From: UKL13-2 sp031370625 | Lineage (GTDB): Bacteria; Pseudomonadota; Gammaproteobacteria; Burkholderiales; Usitatibacteraceae | Direction: 5' to 3' | DNA: 33,187 nt | Assembly (NCBI GenBank): GCA_031370625.1 | Contig: JANMQR010000012.1 | Location: 1-33,187, forward strand | Part shown: in pieces, positions 1 through 8,368 of the stretch | Position numbering within the stretch: the first letter of the stretch is position 1 | Layout of the letters: every line of letters begins with the position of its first letter | Position numbers and translations under genes: made by a program | The notes under the pieces: generated by a model | What the model was told of the DNA's origin: nothing | The model's input: only the letters and a program-made list of their open reading frames with translations | Databases searched by the model: none

Positions 1-255
1 GGGCTCGGCACCTCGCTTGACGGCAGCGCGCTGGTGCCACAACTTGGCAGCGCCGCTATTGGCGCAGGCCTTGGGCTGATTGATGACTTAAATTATTCCG
101 ACACCATCAAGCGTGGCTACTTGCTGATGACCGTCACATCAAGCGCGGTTAAAGGCGAATACGTTTACCTTAGCACCGTGAAATCAGCCAGCTACACCAC
201 CGTGGTGGGCCGCACTATTACGGTCGATCAAGCAGGAACCACCACCTACGGTTAA
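1..255 (+). CDS. PhoD-like alkaline phosphatase, C-terminal fragment (partial)
   Basis: This is the 3' end of a gene entering from the left edge; the frame is open from base 1 to the TAA at 253-255, giving 84 residues. The visible tail contains D-T-I-K-R-G-Y followed by alternating beta-strand-like segments ending in G-R-T-I-T-V. This resembles the C-terminal strands of PhoD-type phosphodiesterase/alkaline phosphatases as I remember them. No metal-binding motif is visible, because in that family those lie upstream. The phosphonate operon that follows in convergent orientation supports a phosphorus-scavenging role, but the family call rests on the tail alone. It could be another secreted beta-rich enzyme. 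Confidence 0.5.
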   Translation, partial: GLGTSLDGSALVPQLGSAAIGAGLGLIDDLNYSDTIKRGYLLMTVTSSAVKGEYVYLSTVKSASYTTVVGRTITVDQAGTTTYG

Positions 256-391
256 TTGATTCGAGCCATTAGAGCGGAAACGATGCGCCTCCATATGCCC
301 GCATTATTTCTGCTCGACGAATTTAAGTTGTATGTTGTTCGTCTTATTCAAATACCGATCCGAGTGACCCTTCCGTTTCAGTCGTTGATCA

Positions 392-1006
392 TCAAGTCCG
401 TAAAACGGTTCGGCGATCAAATAACGGTGTGTCGGCCTCATGCAATGAATCGCGCCTTCTATCCCGTAATGCACAGATCCACAACACCCGCGCAAAATGT
501 TCAATCCTTCGCGTCGCTCGGCCGGGCGATTTAGCGCGATCATCCCAATGTCGCAGCTGCACCGCATCCTTCGCATGAGGCTGGTTAATAAATGCCGCTG
601 CTTCATTTGCCGAAAAAATGCCGCCCTGCAACGTCAAACTCTGCTGCGAGAGCGGCGAGAGGGTTGCCCAATAATCAGGGTTTGAGAAACACAGATAGCG
701 CTTGGCATCGACATGCATTCGAATCGGCGCCAGCACCGCTTCGCCGAATAGCGAACGCAGGAACGGGATAGCAATATATTGATGCAAATCGTCCCCCCCA
801 TAACCTGCCCGTGGGGTGAAATCGCGCTCGATGAGATGTCCCAGGTCATGCAACAAACAGGCACCAACAAGCGACTCGCTGGCACCGGACTCTTCCGCCA
901 GCGTGGCGCATTGCAGCGCGTGTTCTAGTTGCGTTACCGCTTCGCCACCGTACATTGATGCTCCATGTGATGCCAGCAGATTCAGAACGTCATCAATAGT
1001 ATTCAT
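392..1006 (-). CDS. PhnZ-like HD-domain protein (phosphonate degradation-associated HD oxygenase family)
   Basis: A 204-residue HD-fold protein, last gene of the phn operon, 9 bp after phnE. It carries Y19-x-x-E22 and then H29, H53-D54 in L-L-H-D-L-G-H, H75, H98 and K102 in H-V-D-A-K, and D155 in W-D-D. As I recall the mixed-valent di-iron oxygenase PhnZ, its metal ligands (H34, H58, D59, H80, H104, D161), its Tyr/Glu lid pair (Y24, E27) and K108 have the same spacing with offsets of 5 to 6. That argues for an oxygenase cleaving a 1-hydroxyphosphonate rather than a phosphohydrolase. The usual partner hydroxylase (PhnY/TmpA type, 2-oxoglutarate dependent) is not in the window. The last ~30 residues are Arg-rich and do not look like the family's usual end, so a late frameshift is possible. 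Confidence 0.8.
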   Translation of the reverse strand: MNTIDDVLNLLASHGASMYGGEAVTQLEHALQCATLAEESGASESLVGACLLHDLGHLIERDFTPRAGYGGDDLHQYIAIPFLRSLFGEAVLAPIRMHVDAKRYLCFSNPDYWATLSPLSQQSLTLQGGIFSANEAAAFINQPHAKDAVQLRHWDDRAKSPGRATRRIEHFARVLWICALRDRRRDSLHEADTPLFDRRTVLRT

Positions 1007-1015
1007 CGGCGTTTC

Positions 1016-1813
1016 TCAGATGAATGTCTTGCGCAATCTGGCGGATACAAAATCGATCATCGTCACCGTGACGATAATAATGATGAGTAACGCGCAAGTT
1101 TCAGCGTAATAAAAACCACGAATGATTTCCCACAGCACCACGCCAATGCCACCCGCGCCCACCATGCCCACCACTGACGCCGAACGAACGTTGGCTTCAA
1201 AGCGATACAAGGTATACGACACCCACAGCGGCATCACCTGCGGAATGACGCCAAAGGCAATTTCTTCCAACTTGTTTGCACCCGTTGCGCGGATTCCCTC
1301 GACCGGTTGTGGGTCAATTGCCTCGACCGCCTCCGAGAACAGCTTTGCCAGCGTGCCGGTAGTGTGTACCCATAGCGCCAGCACACCCGCAAACGGACCG
1401 AGCCCTACGGCCACCACAAATAGCATCGCAAACACCATTTCGTTGATGGCTCGAAACGAATCCAACACCCGCCGCACCGGCTGATAGATCCACCATGGTG
1501 CCAGATTCCCAGCGGCCAATAAGCCCAGGGGAATGGAGCAAACCACAGCTAGCGCAGTACCCCAGACCGCGATCTGCAACGTGACGATCATCTCCGCAAG
1601 ATACATGCGCCAGTTTGAAAAATTGGGCGGGAAAAAATCCGCCGCGTACTTGGCCATGTTTCCCGAATCGCGCCACAACTCAGCCGGGCGCATGTCGGCA
1701 CCCTTCCATGACGCCGCCAGCAGCCCCAGCACTACGCCCCAGATGAGTAGCGTAGCGAGGCTTGCTCGCGGGTTTACTGGTGGTGTAGTGGCTGGTGGCG
1801 CGTTGGCGGACAT
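1016..1813 (-). CDS. phnE: Phosphonate ABC transporter, permease PhnE
   Basis: A 265-residue inner-membrane permease for phosphonate uptake. Hydrophobic segments lie at about residues 20-35, 78-100, 125-150, 205-225 and 235-255. The permease loop that contacts the ATPase is seen as E-G-I-R-A-T-G-A-N-K, near residues 172-181, followed by the V-I-P-Q-V-M-P turn typical of PhnE. The start ATG at 1811-1813 lies 13 bp after phnD, so the two are probably co-translated. Only one phnE is present, whereas some clusters carry two. Length matches the family. Confidence 0.95.
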   Translation of the reverse strand: MSANAPPATTPPVNPRASLATLLIWGVVLGLLAASWKGADMRPAELWRDSGNMAKYAADFFPPNFSNWRMYLAEMIVTLQIAVWGTALAVVCSIPLGLLAAGNLAPWWIYQPVRRVLDSFRAINEMVFAMLFVVAVGLGPFAGVLALWVHTTGTLAKLFSEAVEAIDPQPVEGIRATGANKLEEIAFGVIPQVMPLWVSYTLYRFEANVRSASVVGMVGAGGIGVVLWEIIRGFYYAETCALLIIIIVTVTMIDFVSARLRKTFI

Positions 1814-1826
1814 ATTGATTCGCAGC

Positions 1827-2798
1827 CTACTTTGCGACTGCCACCAACTGATTCAGATCAGCCAATTTTTTATCAATCTCAGCAATCTTCGCCTGCTTTG
1901 CGCTTTCAGAAAGTTTGGCATCGGCGGCCAGACGGGTTTTGTCGCGGTACAGCTCAAGCTGACGAATCGGCACCAGTTGCGCGTTCGACGACTGGCGGAA
2001 ACCGGACAGCTTTGAAAGCTTCATCAGCGCCGCTTTTTCCTGTTCATTTTTGCCGTAGGTGTAGAAGAATTCTTTTACCTTCGCTTTGGTAGCTTCCGGC
2101 AAATCTTTCCGCATCACCAGCGGATCAAGCGGAATCAAGGGTGAATTCCAGATGATGCGAATATCGTTAAATTTATCCGGGAAACGCTGCTTGAGCTTGT
2201 CAAGGTTTTCGCTATTGTTGGTGGCGATATCCACTTGCTTGTTGGCCACTGCCAACGCATTGGTTTCATGGTTGGCGCTGCGCGTTACTTTGAAATGCGT
2301 TCTAGCGTCAATGTTGTTCTGGGCGAACACATAATAAGATGGGACTAGAAACCCCGATGTGGAATTAGGATCACCGTTTGAAAACGTGTAGTTCTTGCCA
2401 CTCTTGAGGACATCGTCAAGGTTTTTGATTGGGCTGTCTTTATGCACAATCAGATGTGAGTAGTAGCCTTGGGTACCATCCGCGTTAACCATTTGCGCGA
2501 ACACTTCACCATTGGCGCGATCCACTGCCTCGATGGCAGATTTGTTGCCATACCATGCCATATGAACTTTGTTGAAGCGCATGCCCTCGATAATGCCGGC
2601 GTAATCGGGCGCGAAAAAGGCGTTGACTTTGAGACCTGTGGAACTGCTGAGGCCAGCAATAATCGGTTGCCAATCTTCCTTCAAATTTTGCGAAGATTCT
2701 GTCGAGATAATGCCGAACACGATTTCTTTGGATGGATCAGCGTGGGCGATGGCAAGCGTGCCCACAGCGAATAAGGATGCGATGAATTTTTTGAACAT
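1827..2798 (-). CDS. phnD: Phosphonate ABC transporter, periplasmic substrate-binding protein PhnD
   Basis: A 323-residue periplasmic binding protein. An N-terminal signal peptide (M-F-K-K, hydrophobic core, cleavage near A-H-A at about residue 20) precedes F-G-I-I-S-T-E-S-S-Q-N, the usual start of the PhnD/PtxB fold. Further family features are D-Y-A-G-I-I-E-G-M-R, H-M-A-W-Y-G, the central S-G-F-L-V-P-S-Y-Y and the hinge-side A-T-N-N-S-E. It delivers phosphonates or phosphate esters to PhnE/PhnC. The C-terminal ~40 residues are Lys/Ala-rich and probably helical. It sits between phnC and phnE, with a 31-bp gap from phnC that holds a purine-rich ribosome-binding site. Confidence 0.95.
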   Translation of the reverse strand: MFKKFIASLFAVGTLAIAHADPSKEIVFGIISTESSQNLKEDWQPIIAGLSSSTGLKVNAFFAPDYAGIIEGMRFNKVHMAWYGNKSAIEAVDRANGEVFAQMVNADGTQGYYSHLIVHKDSPIKNLDDVLKSGKNYTFSNGDPNSTSGFLVPSYYVFAQNNIDARTHFKVTRSANHETNALAVANKQVDIATNNSENLDKLKQRFPDKFNDIRIIWNSPLIPLDPLVMRKDLPEATKAKVKEFFYTYGKNEQEKAALMKLSKLSGFRQSSNAQLVPIRQLELYRDKTRLAADAKLSESAKQAKIAEIDKKLADLNQLVAVAK

Positions 2799-2829
2799 AA
2801 AGAACTCCTGATAGTGGATTGAAAAAATT

Positions 2830-3711
2830 TCAGCCTGCTTGCGCGGCCTGAGTGACGGGAGAAGGCTGGGCGTGCTGGGTGTTCATTGGCAACACGTTTG
2901 AAGCTTTTTCTTGCAGCAACGAGATGTGATCTGGCAGGGCAAGGATTTCGTCGGCCTCGGCACCGTAAAGATCACGCAGCAATGCGGGTGTCAGACGAAT
3001 TGATGGGCCGTCGTAAACCACCTGACCGCGCCGCAGTGCAATCGTGCGAGGGCAATATTTAATCGCCACGTTCACCTGATGCAATGACACCACCACCGTG
3101 CAACGATCTTCGCGATTGATCGTGGCGAGAATCTCCATCACGCGTCGCGATGACTCCGGATCGAGCGACGCAATCGGCTCGTCGGCCAACACCACTTTGG
3201 CCCGCTGCACCAACGTGCGCGCAATAGCGGCGCGCTGCTGCTGGCCACCCGAAAGCGTGGATGCACGTTGCATGGCGCGTTCCGCAATCCCAACGCGCGC
3301 AAGTGCCTCGATTCCTTGCACATACTCGGACTTGCGAAACAGCCGTAACATGCCGCGCACGAATGGCACCCTCGATAACATTCCGGCCATGACATTGGTG
3401 ATGACCGGCAATCTACCCACGAGATTGAATTGCTGGAACACGACGCCGATATCAGCGCGTACGCGACGAATATCGCTGGCCAGACGCCCACTACGTTGCA
3501 CCACCCGGCCGTGTACGGTGATTTCGCTTTGGCTACCTTTATCGGCAACCAGCAAGCCCGCCATGTGCCGTAGCAGAGTCGACTTGCCCGACCCGGATGC
3601 GCCGATCAGCGCGACCATCTCCCCTGGCATGACCTCAAGGGTGACGCTCTGCAACGCGGTCTGGGCTCCGAAAGATTTGATGAGGCTGGTAACGCGGATG
3701 GCAGGTAGCAT
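2830..3711 (-). CDS. phnC: Phosphonate ABC transporter, ATP-binding protein PhnC
   Basis: A 293-residue ABC ATPase energising PhnDE. Walker A is G-A-S-G-S-G-K-S-T at residues 37-45, the Q-loop is V-V-F-Q-Q-F-N-L-V, the signature is L-S-G-G-Q-Q-Q-R, Walker B is V-V-L-A-D-E-P and the D-loop is S-L-D-P. The F-N-L-V-G-R-L-P segment after the Q-loop is typical of PhnC. It is about 30 residues longer than Escherichia coli PhnC because of a C-terminal tail. A 67-bp gap separates it from phnM, the largest in the phn operon, and that gap holds a candidate PhnF operator, so phnCDE may have its own promoter. Confidence 0.95.
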   Translation of the reverse strand: MLPAIRVTSLIKSFGAQTALQSVTLEVMPGEMVALIGASGSGKSTLLRHMAGLLVADKGSQSEITVHGRVVQRSGRLASDIRRVRADIGVVFQQFNLVGRLPVITNVMAGMLSRVPFVRGMLRLFRKSEYVQGIEALARVGIAERAMQRASTLSGGQQQRAAIARTLVQRAKVVLADEPIASLDPESSRRVMEILATINREDRCTVVVSLHQVNVAIKYCPRTIALRRGQVVYDGPSIRLTPALLRDLYGAEADEILALPDHISLLQEKASNVLPMNTQHAQPSPVTQAAQAG

Positions 3712-3722
3712 GGTGTGTGCCT

Positions 3723-3734
3723 GGTTGTCTAGAT
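3723..3734. promoter_or_regulatory. Candidate PhnF operator upstream of phnC
   Basis: The string GGTTGTCTAGA at 3723-3733 is identical to the one in the phnG/phnF divergent region at 9459-9469. Its core GTCTAGAT differs by one base from the GTnTAnAC consensus of HutC-subfamily GntR operators. It lies 12 bp upstream of the phnC start codon on the minus strand, where a bound repressor could block transcription of phnCDE. Binding by PhnF is inference. Confidence 0.55.
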
Positions 3735-3778
3735 CACTGAAAAAAGTGTACGGTGAGGTGGTGACAATTTGTTGACAT

Positions 3779-4921
3779 TCAGATCACCCGTTCACCGCAA
3801 CGCCAGACCGCGCGCACGATTGGCTGATCATCGACTACTCGCACACGCACAAGATCCGCGCGTAAGCCGGATTTGATCTCGCCACGGTCATTTAAACCAA
3901 GTACGCGCGCCGGATTGCGCGAGATAGTGGCAATGGCAGCCGGAATCGAAAAGTCGGCATCGCGAGTGAGTTGGAATGCGGCACCCATCAAACTTGCCGG
4001 AACGTAGTCTGAAGAGAGCGTGTCGAGCAGACCTAGGCGCGCCAATTCCACGGCCGCTACATTGCCCGAATGTGAGCCACCGCGCACCACATTTGGCGCG
4101 CCCATCACGGTGGTCAAGCCGCGCGCACGCGCCGCTTGAGCCGCCTCAATACGGGTCGGAAATTCGCATATCGTCACACCTTCCAGGTGCGCCTGTTCAA
4201 CATGCGCGGTGAGGGTGTCATCGTGACTCGCTAGCGCAATACCGTGCTGCCGCGCGTACTCGGTAAAGTAGCGCCGGTGTGGCAACGCATAGCGCGCCTG
4301 CAATTCAGTCGACTCCTCTACTGAGCGATCAAACTTCTCGTTCGACCAGCCTTTCTTGCCGGTGTAATAGATGCGCGCCTGCTCGATATTTTCCCATTGA
4401 CGTTGCCCAGGTGTGTGATCCATCAACGAAATCAGACGCACCAGCGGGTCATTGCGAAACGACTCGAATAGCGACAAGACATTGGGCGCGGGCAGTTCAC
4501 AACGGATATGCAACAGGTGATCAGCGCGCAACAAATTGGCGGCGCGCGCGTGATTAATCGCGGTCAAAATTGGCTGCATGTTCTGGCCGCGCATCGCATC
4601 GGGATCGCTGTCGCCGACGCCCAGCGCGTCGTATACCGTGGTGATGCCGGATGATGCGCACTCTGCATCGTGTGCCATCAGCGCAGGCAGAGCTGGCCAC
4701 AACACTTTGGGTCGCGGCATCAGGTGGCGTTCAAAATTATCAGTGTGCAACTCAACAAATCCGGGCAACAGATAGTCGCCCTCGAGATCGGTGCCTTCGG
4801 AGAGTGCTGAACCGTTACTGCCGACGGAGTGAATATTTCCGGAATGGACAGCAACCGACCCGCTCACCACTTCGTTCGCCAGCACCAGTCGCGCGTTGCG
4901 CAGAATAAGTTGATCATTCAT
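3779..4921 (-). CDS. phnM: Alpha-D-ribose 1-methylphosphonate 5-triphosphate diphosphatase PhnM
   Basis: A 380-residue amidohydrolase-fold enzyme that removes diphosphate from the 5'-triphosphate of ribose 1-methylphosphonate (or another alkylphosphonate) before C-P cleavage. The motif G-D-Y-L-L-P-G-F-V-E-L-H-T-D-N-F-E-R-H, with the H-x-D metal pair, lies near residues 48-66. Further on are A-S-H-D-D-T and the long conserved stretch from C-E-F-P-T-R to H-S-G-N-V-A-A-V, with S-S-D-Y-V-P near residue 300. All are hallmarks of PhnM. The length matches Escherichia coli PhnM (about 378). Its ATG overlaps the phnL stop (4918-4921), so translation is coupled. Confidence 0.96.
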   Translation of the reverse strand: MNDQLILRNARLVLANEVVSGSVAVHSGNIHSVGSNGSALSEGTDLEGDYLLPGFVELHTDNFERHLMPRPKVLWPALPALMAHDAECASSGITTVYDALGVGDSDPDAMRGQNMQPILTAINHARAANLLRADHLLHIRCELPAPNVLSLFESFRNDPLVRLISLMDHTPGQRQWENIEQARIYYTGKKGWSNEKFDRSVEESTELQARYALPHRRYFTEYARQHGIALASHDDTLTAHVEQAHLEGVTICEFPTRIEAAQAARARGLTTVMGAPNVVRGGSHSGNVAAVELARLGLLDTLSSDYVPASLMGAAFQLTRDADFSIPAAIATISRNPARVLGLNDRGEIKSGLRADLVRVRVVDDQPIVRAVWRCGERVI

Positions 4922-5625
4922 CGGAACTCCGCCATATTGATTACGCGGGTGGCGACACTTTCGCGGACACGTTGATCGTGGAAAATGCCGACAATCGCAG
5001 CGCCAGCCTGGCGCGCTTCATTAATCATCGCCGTCACGGTGATGCGATTGTCGGCATCGAGTGAGGCGGTAGGCTCATCAAGCAACAGCACCGGGCGGGG
5101 TCGAATAAGACCTTTCGCGATATTGATTCGTTGCTGTTCACCTCCTGAAAACGTCGCAGGCGGCACGCTCCACAAACGAACCGGTATACGCAGGCGTAAC
5201 AACAGCGTTTCTGCGGTGCGCCGCGCATCGGCGAGCCGTTTGGGATCTCCCTCTGCACCATCCATCAACGGCTCCGCAACAATATCCAGCGATGGCACAC
5301 GTGGAATCGCACGCAAGAACTGGCTGACATAGCCGACCGTGGTCTTGCGCATCATTAGCTTCGTGCGCGGCGCAGCGGTCGTGACCTCTACAGCATCTTT
5401 GCCATCGCTCACGACAATCGTGCCTTCAGTCGCGCGATAATTGGCATAAATACATTTGAGCAATGTGCTTTTACCTGCGCCTGATGGCCCATCCAGCGCC
5501 ACGCATTCGCCAGGATGCACATCGAAGGTCACCCGCCGCAACACTGCCAGCTCTGCACCGCCCTGATTGTGCAGTACGAATGTCTTGGCCAAATCACGGA
5601 TTTGGATCGCAGGATCAGTTGTCAT
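4918..5625 (-). CDS. phnL: C-P lyase system ABC-type protein PhnL
   Basis: A 235-residue ABC ATPase of the carbon-phosphorus lyase complex rather than of a transporter. Walker A is G-P-S-G-A-G-K-S-T at residues 46-54, the signature is F-S-G-G-E-Q-Q-R, and Walker B is V-L-L-L-D-E-P-T-A-S-L-D. The segment V-G-Y-V-S-Q-F-L-R-A-I-P-R-V, in the Q-loop position, is characteristic of PhnL. It is needed, with PhnG, H and I, to make ribose 1-phosphonate 5-triphosphate from ATP and phosphonate. It overlaps phnK by 4 bp upstream and phnM by 4 bp downstream. Confidence 0.95.
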   Translation of the reverse strand: MTTDPAIQIRDLAKTFVLHNQGGAELAVLRRVTFDVHPGECVALDGPSGAGKSTLLKCIYANYRATEGTIVVSDGKDAVEVTTAAPRTKLMMRKTTVGYVSQFLRAIPRVPSLDIVAEPLMDGAEGDPKRLADARRTAETLLLRLRIPVRLWSVPPATFSGGEQQRINIAKGLIRPRPVLLLDEPTASLDADNRITVTAMINEARQAGAAIVGIFHDQRVRESVATRVINMAEFR

Positions 5626-6404
5626 GGTTGCAGCACCGAAGAAACAAGCAATTGGGTATAGGGATGCTGCGGATCGTCCAGCAACTGATCGGTGAGGCCT
5701 TGCTCGACGATGCGACCATCTTTCATTACCAACATACGATGCGCGAGCAGGCGTGCGACGGCAAGATCGTGAGTCACCACGATTGCGGCAAGATGCAGCT
5801 GTTGCGTCAGGTTTCGCAACAGGTCGAGTAATTTCGCTTGAACCGATACATCGAGACCCGATGTGGGCTCATCCATAAACACCAAGCGCGGCTGGGTCAC
5901 CAGATTGCGCGCGATTTGCAGACGCTGTCGCATGCCGCCAGAAAACGTTATTGGGGATTCGTCGATTCGATCCTCTTGCATCTCAACACGGGTAAGCCAC
6001 TGCACCGCCTCTTGGCGAATGCGTCCGTAATGGCGTTCGCCAAGAGCCATCAGTCGCTCGCCCACGTTGGCTCCGGCCGAAACATCCATGCGCAGACCAT
6101 CCACGGGATTTTGATGCACATAGCCCCAGTCAGTGCGGCTTAACAACCGGCGCGCTGCCTGCGATAGGCGATAAACATTCACCGTGCCTTCATGGCGTGT
6201 GCGAAACGAAACTTGCCCGTGGTCTGGCTCAAGCCGCGCCGAGACGCAGTTAAGCAGCGTGGTTTTGCCGGAACCAGATTCGCCAACAACGGCCAGCACT
6301 TCACCGGGCCATAAGTCGAACGATACGTCATCGACCGCCAGCCGGTTGCCGTAGCGTTTGCTCAGCTTGTCTACTTTAAGAATCGGCAACTCGTGATCGC
6401 TCAT
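5622..6404 (-). CDS. phnK: C-P lyase system ABC-type protein PhnK
   Basis: A 260-residue ABC ATPase that docks on the PhnGHIJ core. Walker A is G-E-S-G-S-G-K-T-T at residues 41-49, the signature is F-S-G-G-M-R-Q-R-L-Q, Walker B is L-V-F-M-D-E-P-T-S-G-L-D, and the H-loop is V-V-T-H-D-L. The stretch D-W-G-Y-V-H-Q-N-P in the Q-loop region is typical of PhnK. I chose the ATG at 6402-6404 because it overlaps the phnJ stop in an ATGA junction and begins M-S-D-H-E; an in-frame start 11 codons earlier lies inside phnJ and is unlikely. Confidence 0.95.
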   Translation of the reverse strand: MSDHELPILKVDKLSKRYGNRLAVDDVSFDLWPGEVLAVVGESGSGKTTLLNCVSARLEPDHGQVSFRTRHEGTVNVYRLSQAARRLLSRTDWGYVHQNPVDGLRMDVSAGANVGERLMALGERHYGRIRQEAVQWLTRVEMQEDRIDESPITFSGGMRQRLQIARNLVTQPRLVFMDEPTSGLDVSVQAKLLDLLRNLTQQLHLAAIVVTHDLAVARLLAHRMLVMKDGRIVEQGLTDQLLDDPQHPYTQLLVSSVLQP

Positions 6405-7279
6405 GGCAGCTTTTGCTCGGTGCGACGTTGACCACAATAATCAGTATCGGAGCAAAGAAACATGCGCCCGCCAGCATCGTCAGTGATCACTTCATCGAGA
6501 AAACTTTCGCCAGCACCACACAGCGCGCAATGATGCGACCAGCGCTGCACTTCAAACGGGTGGTCTTCGAAACCGAGGCTTTCGACTTTGGTATACGGTG
6601 GCACCGCATAAATGCGCTTCTCACGACCGGCACCGAATAGTTGCAGCGCCGGGTTCATGTTCATTTTTGGGTTGTCGAACTTGGGGATCGGCGAGGGCGA
6701 CATGAGATATCGGTCATCCACCATGACCGGGTAGTCATAGGTGGTGACAATGTGGCCGTAACGCGCGATGTCTTCATACAATTTCACGTGCATCAGACCG
6801 TACTCTGACAATCCATGCATCATCTTGGTCTCGGCCTCACGCGGTTCCAGCTTGGCAAGCGGCTCTGGAATCGGCACTTGATAGATCATGATCTGATGCG
6901 CCTGAAGTGGCGTTTCGGGGATACGGTGGCGCGTTTGGATCAACGTGGCCTCAGTCGTGCGATCAGTGGTCGCAACGCCGGTCGTGCGTTGGAAAAAACG
7001 TCGGATATTGACTGCATTAACAGTGTCGTCCGCGCCTTGATCGATTACCTTCAAGACATCATCAGCACCGATAATTGACGCGGTGATCTGGATGCCGCCG
7101 GTACCCCAGCCATACGGCAGCGGCATTTCGCGCGATCCGAATGGCACTTGATAGCCAGGAATTGCAACCGCCTTCAGGATGGCGCGGCGAATCATTCGTT
7201 TGGTACGCTCATCAAGGTAAGCGAAGTTGTAGCCGCTTTCAGTCGTCGCTGGTGTACCCAGCTCGGTACGCGCGTTCAT
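6401..7279 (-). CDS. phnJ: Carbon-phosphorus lyase core subunit PhnJ (radical SAM)
   Basis: A 292-residue enzyme that breaks the C-P bond of 5-phosphoribosyl 1-phosphonate by radical SAM chemistry, releasing the alkane and the 1,2-cyclic phosphate. The cysteines are C251, C254, C276 and C282, forming C-x2-C-x21-C-x5-C. These match Escherichia coli PhnJ C241/C244/C266/C272 with an offset of exactly 10. With the same offset, the proposed glycyl-radical Gly32 becomes G42 in I-P-G-Y-Q-V-P-F. Every catalytic residue I know of is therefore present and the lyase should be active. It overlaps phnI by 4 bp and phnK by 4 bp, at the centre of the operon. Confidence 0.98.
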   Translation of the reverse strand: MNARTELGTPATTESGYNFAYLDERTKRMIRRAILKAVAIPGYQVPFGSREMPLPYGWGTGGIQITASIIGADDVLKVIDQGADDTVNAVNIRRFFQRTTGVATTDRTTEATLIQTRHRIPETPLQAHQIMIYQVPIPEPLAKLEPREAETKMMHGLSEYGLMHVKLYEDIARYGHIVTTYDYPVMVDDRYLMSPSPIPKFDNPKMNMNPALQLFGAGREKRIYAVPPYTKVESLGFEDHPFEVQRWSHHCALCGAGESFLDEVITDDAGGRMFLCSDTDYCGQRRTEQKLP

Positions 7280-8367
7280 GCCGCCTGCCCTTCATCGCTG
7301 ACGTGCTTCGCGCGCATCTTGCGCACCAGTTCCAATTCAGATTGGAAATCGACATAGTGCGGCAGCTTCAAATGCTGTACGAAGCCCGACGACTCGAGGT
7401 TGTCCGAATGTGAAAGAACGAATTCCTGCATCTGCGCGGGTGCCACAATTGCCTCGCCAAGCTCTTCCGCACGCAGTGCTCGGTCAACCAGCGACATTGC
7501 CATCGCTTTGCGCTCGCTGTGACCAAACGCGAGACCGTAACCGCGAGTGAATTGTGGCGGCGCGGTTTTCGATCCGGTGAACTGATTCACCATTTGGCAT
7601 TCAGTCAATTCGATCTCACCAATAACGATGGGAAAACCCAATTCCTCAGGCACCATTTCTAATTCCACTGTGCCGAAGCGAATTTCACCTGCGAACGGAT
7701 GGTTATTCGCATAACCACGTTGGGTGGAATAACCCATCGCCAGTAAATAACCTTCGTCACCACGCGCCAGATTCTGTAAGCGTTCTGCACGCGACGCGGG
7801 AAAGCTGGGCGGCTCACGCGTCCAGTCACCGGGTGGCGGATCGCCCGCAGAGGGCAATTCAGGTTCGATCAAGCCTTCTTGACCCAGCAACTCCATTACG
7901 CTCACGAAAGGTTTGTTGGGTGAGCTCGCATTTTCCTGCGCTTCGGGAACAGGTGCGCCTTCCGCTGCCAAGGTAAAATCCAGCAGGCGCTGCGTGTAAT
8001 CATAGGTTGGTCCCAACACTTGACCGCCCGGCAGGTCCTTGAAGGTCGCTGAAATGCGACGGCGCACCCGCATGGCAACAGTGTTGATGGCTTCGGTATA
8101 TCCGAATCGAGGCAAAGTGGCGCGATAGGCACGCAGCAAAAAAATCGCCTCCACCGTATCGCCTGCTGCCTGTTTAATCGCGAGCGCTGCAAGTTCGCGA
8201 TCATAGACTGAGCCCTCGGTCATCACTCGATCTACCGCGAGTCGCAGTTGTTGCTCGATCTGCGCGATGGATAATTCAGGAGTGGACAGATCGCCGCGTC
8301 GCGCTCCGGCTAGCAACACATGTGAATTGGCGATGGCCCGTTCCCCACCTTTGACGGCTACATACAT
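7276..8367 (-). CDS. phnI: C-P lyase core subunit PhnI
   Basis: A 363-residue subunit of the PhnGHIJ core. With G, H and L it displaces the adenine of ATP with phosphonate to make ribose 1-phosphonate 5-triphosphate. Alone, as known for the Escherichia coli protein, it acts as a purine nucleosidase. The start M-Y-V-A-V-K-G-G-E-R-A-I is the nearly invariant PhnI N-terminus. Later hallmarks are R-L-Q-N-L-A-R-G-D-E-G-Y-L-L-A-M-G-Y-S-T-Q-R-G, then Y-G-L-A-F-G-H-S-E-R-K-A-M-A-M near residue 285, and the C-terminal H-L-K-L-P-H-Y-V-D-F. It begins 2 bp after phnH stops and overlaps phnJ by 4 bp. Confidence 0.97.
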   Translation of the reverse strand: MYVAVKGGERAIANSHVLLAGARRGDLSTPELSIAQIEQQLRLAVDRVMTEGSVYDRELAALAIKQAAGDTVEAIFLLRAYRATLPRFGYTEAINTVAMRVRRRISATFKDLPGGQVLGPTYDYTQRLLDFTLAAEGAPVPEAQENASSPNKPFVSVMELLGQEGLIEPELPSAGDPPPGDWTREPPSFPASRAERLQNLARGDEGYLLAMGYSTQRGYANNHPFAGEIRFGTVELEMVPEELGFPIVIGEIELTECQMVNQFTGSKTAPPQFTRGYGLAFGHSERKAMAMSLVDRALRAEELGEAIVAPAQMQEFVLSHSDNLESSGFVQHLKLPHYVDFQSELELVRKMRAKHVSDEGQAA

Positions 8368-8368
8368 G

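Noticed and set aside
304..606. 100-codon minus-strand frame overlapping the HD gene's end, as a continuation after a frameshift
   Set aside because: Its translation shows no similarity to the HD family, so it is a shadow frame.
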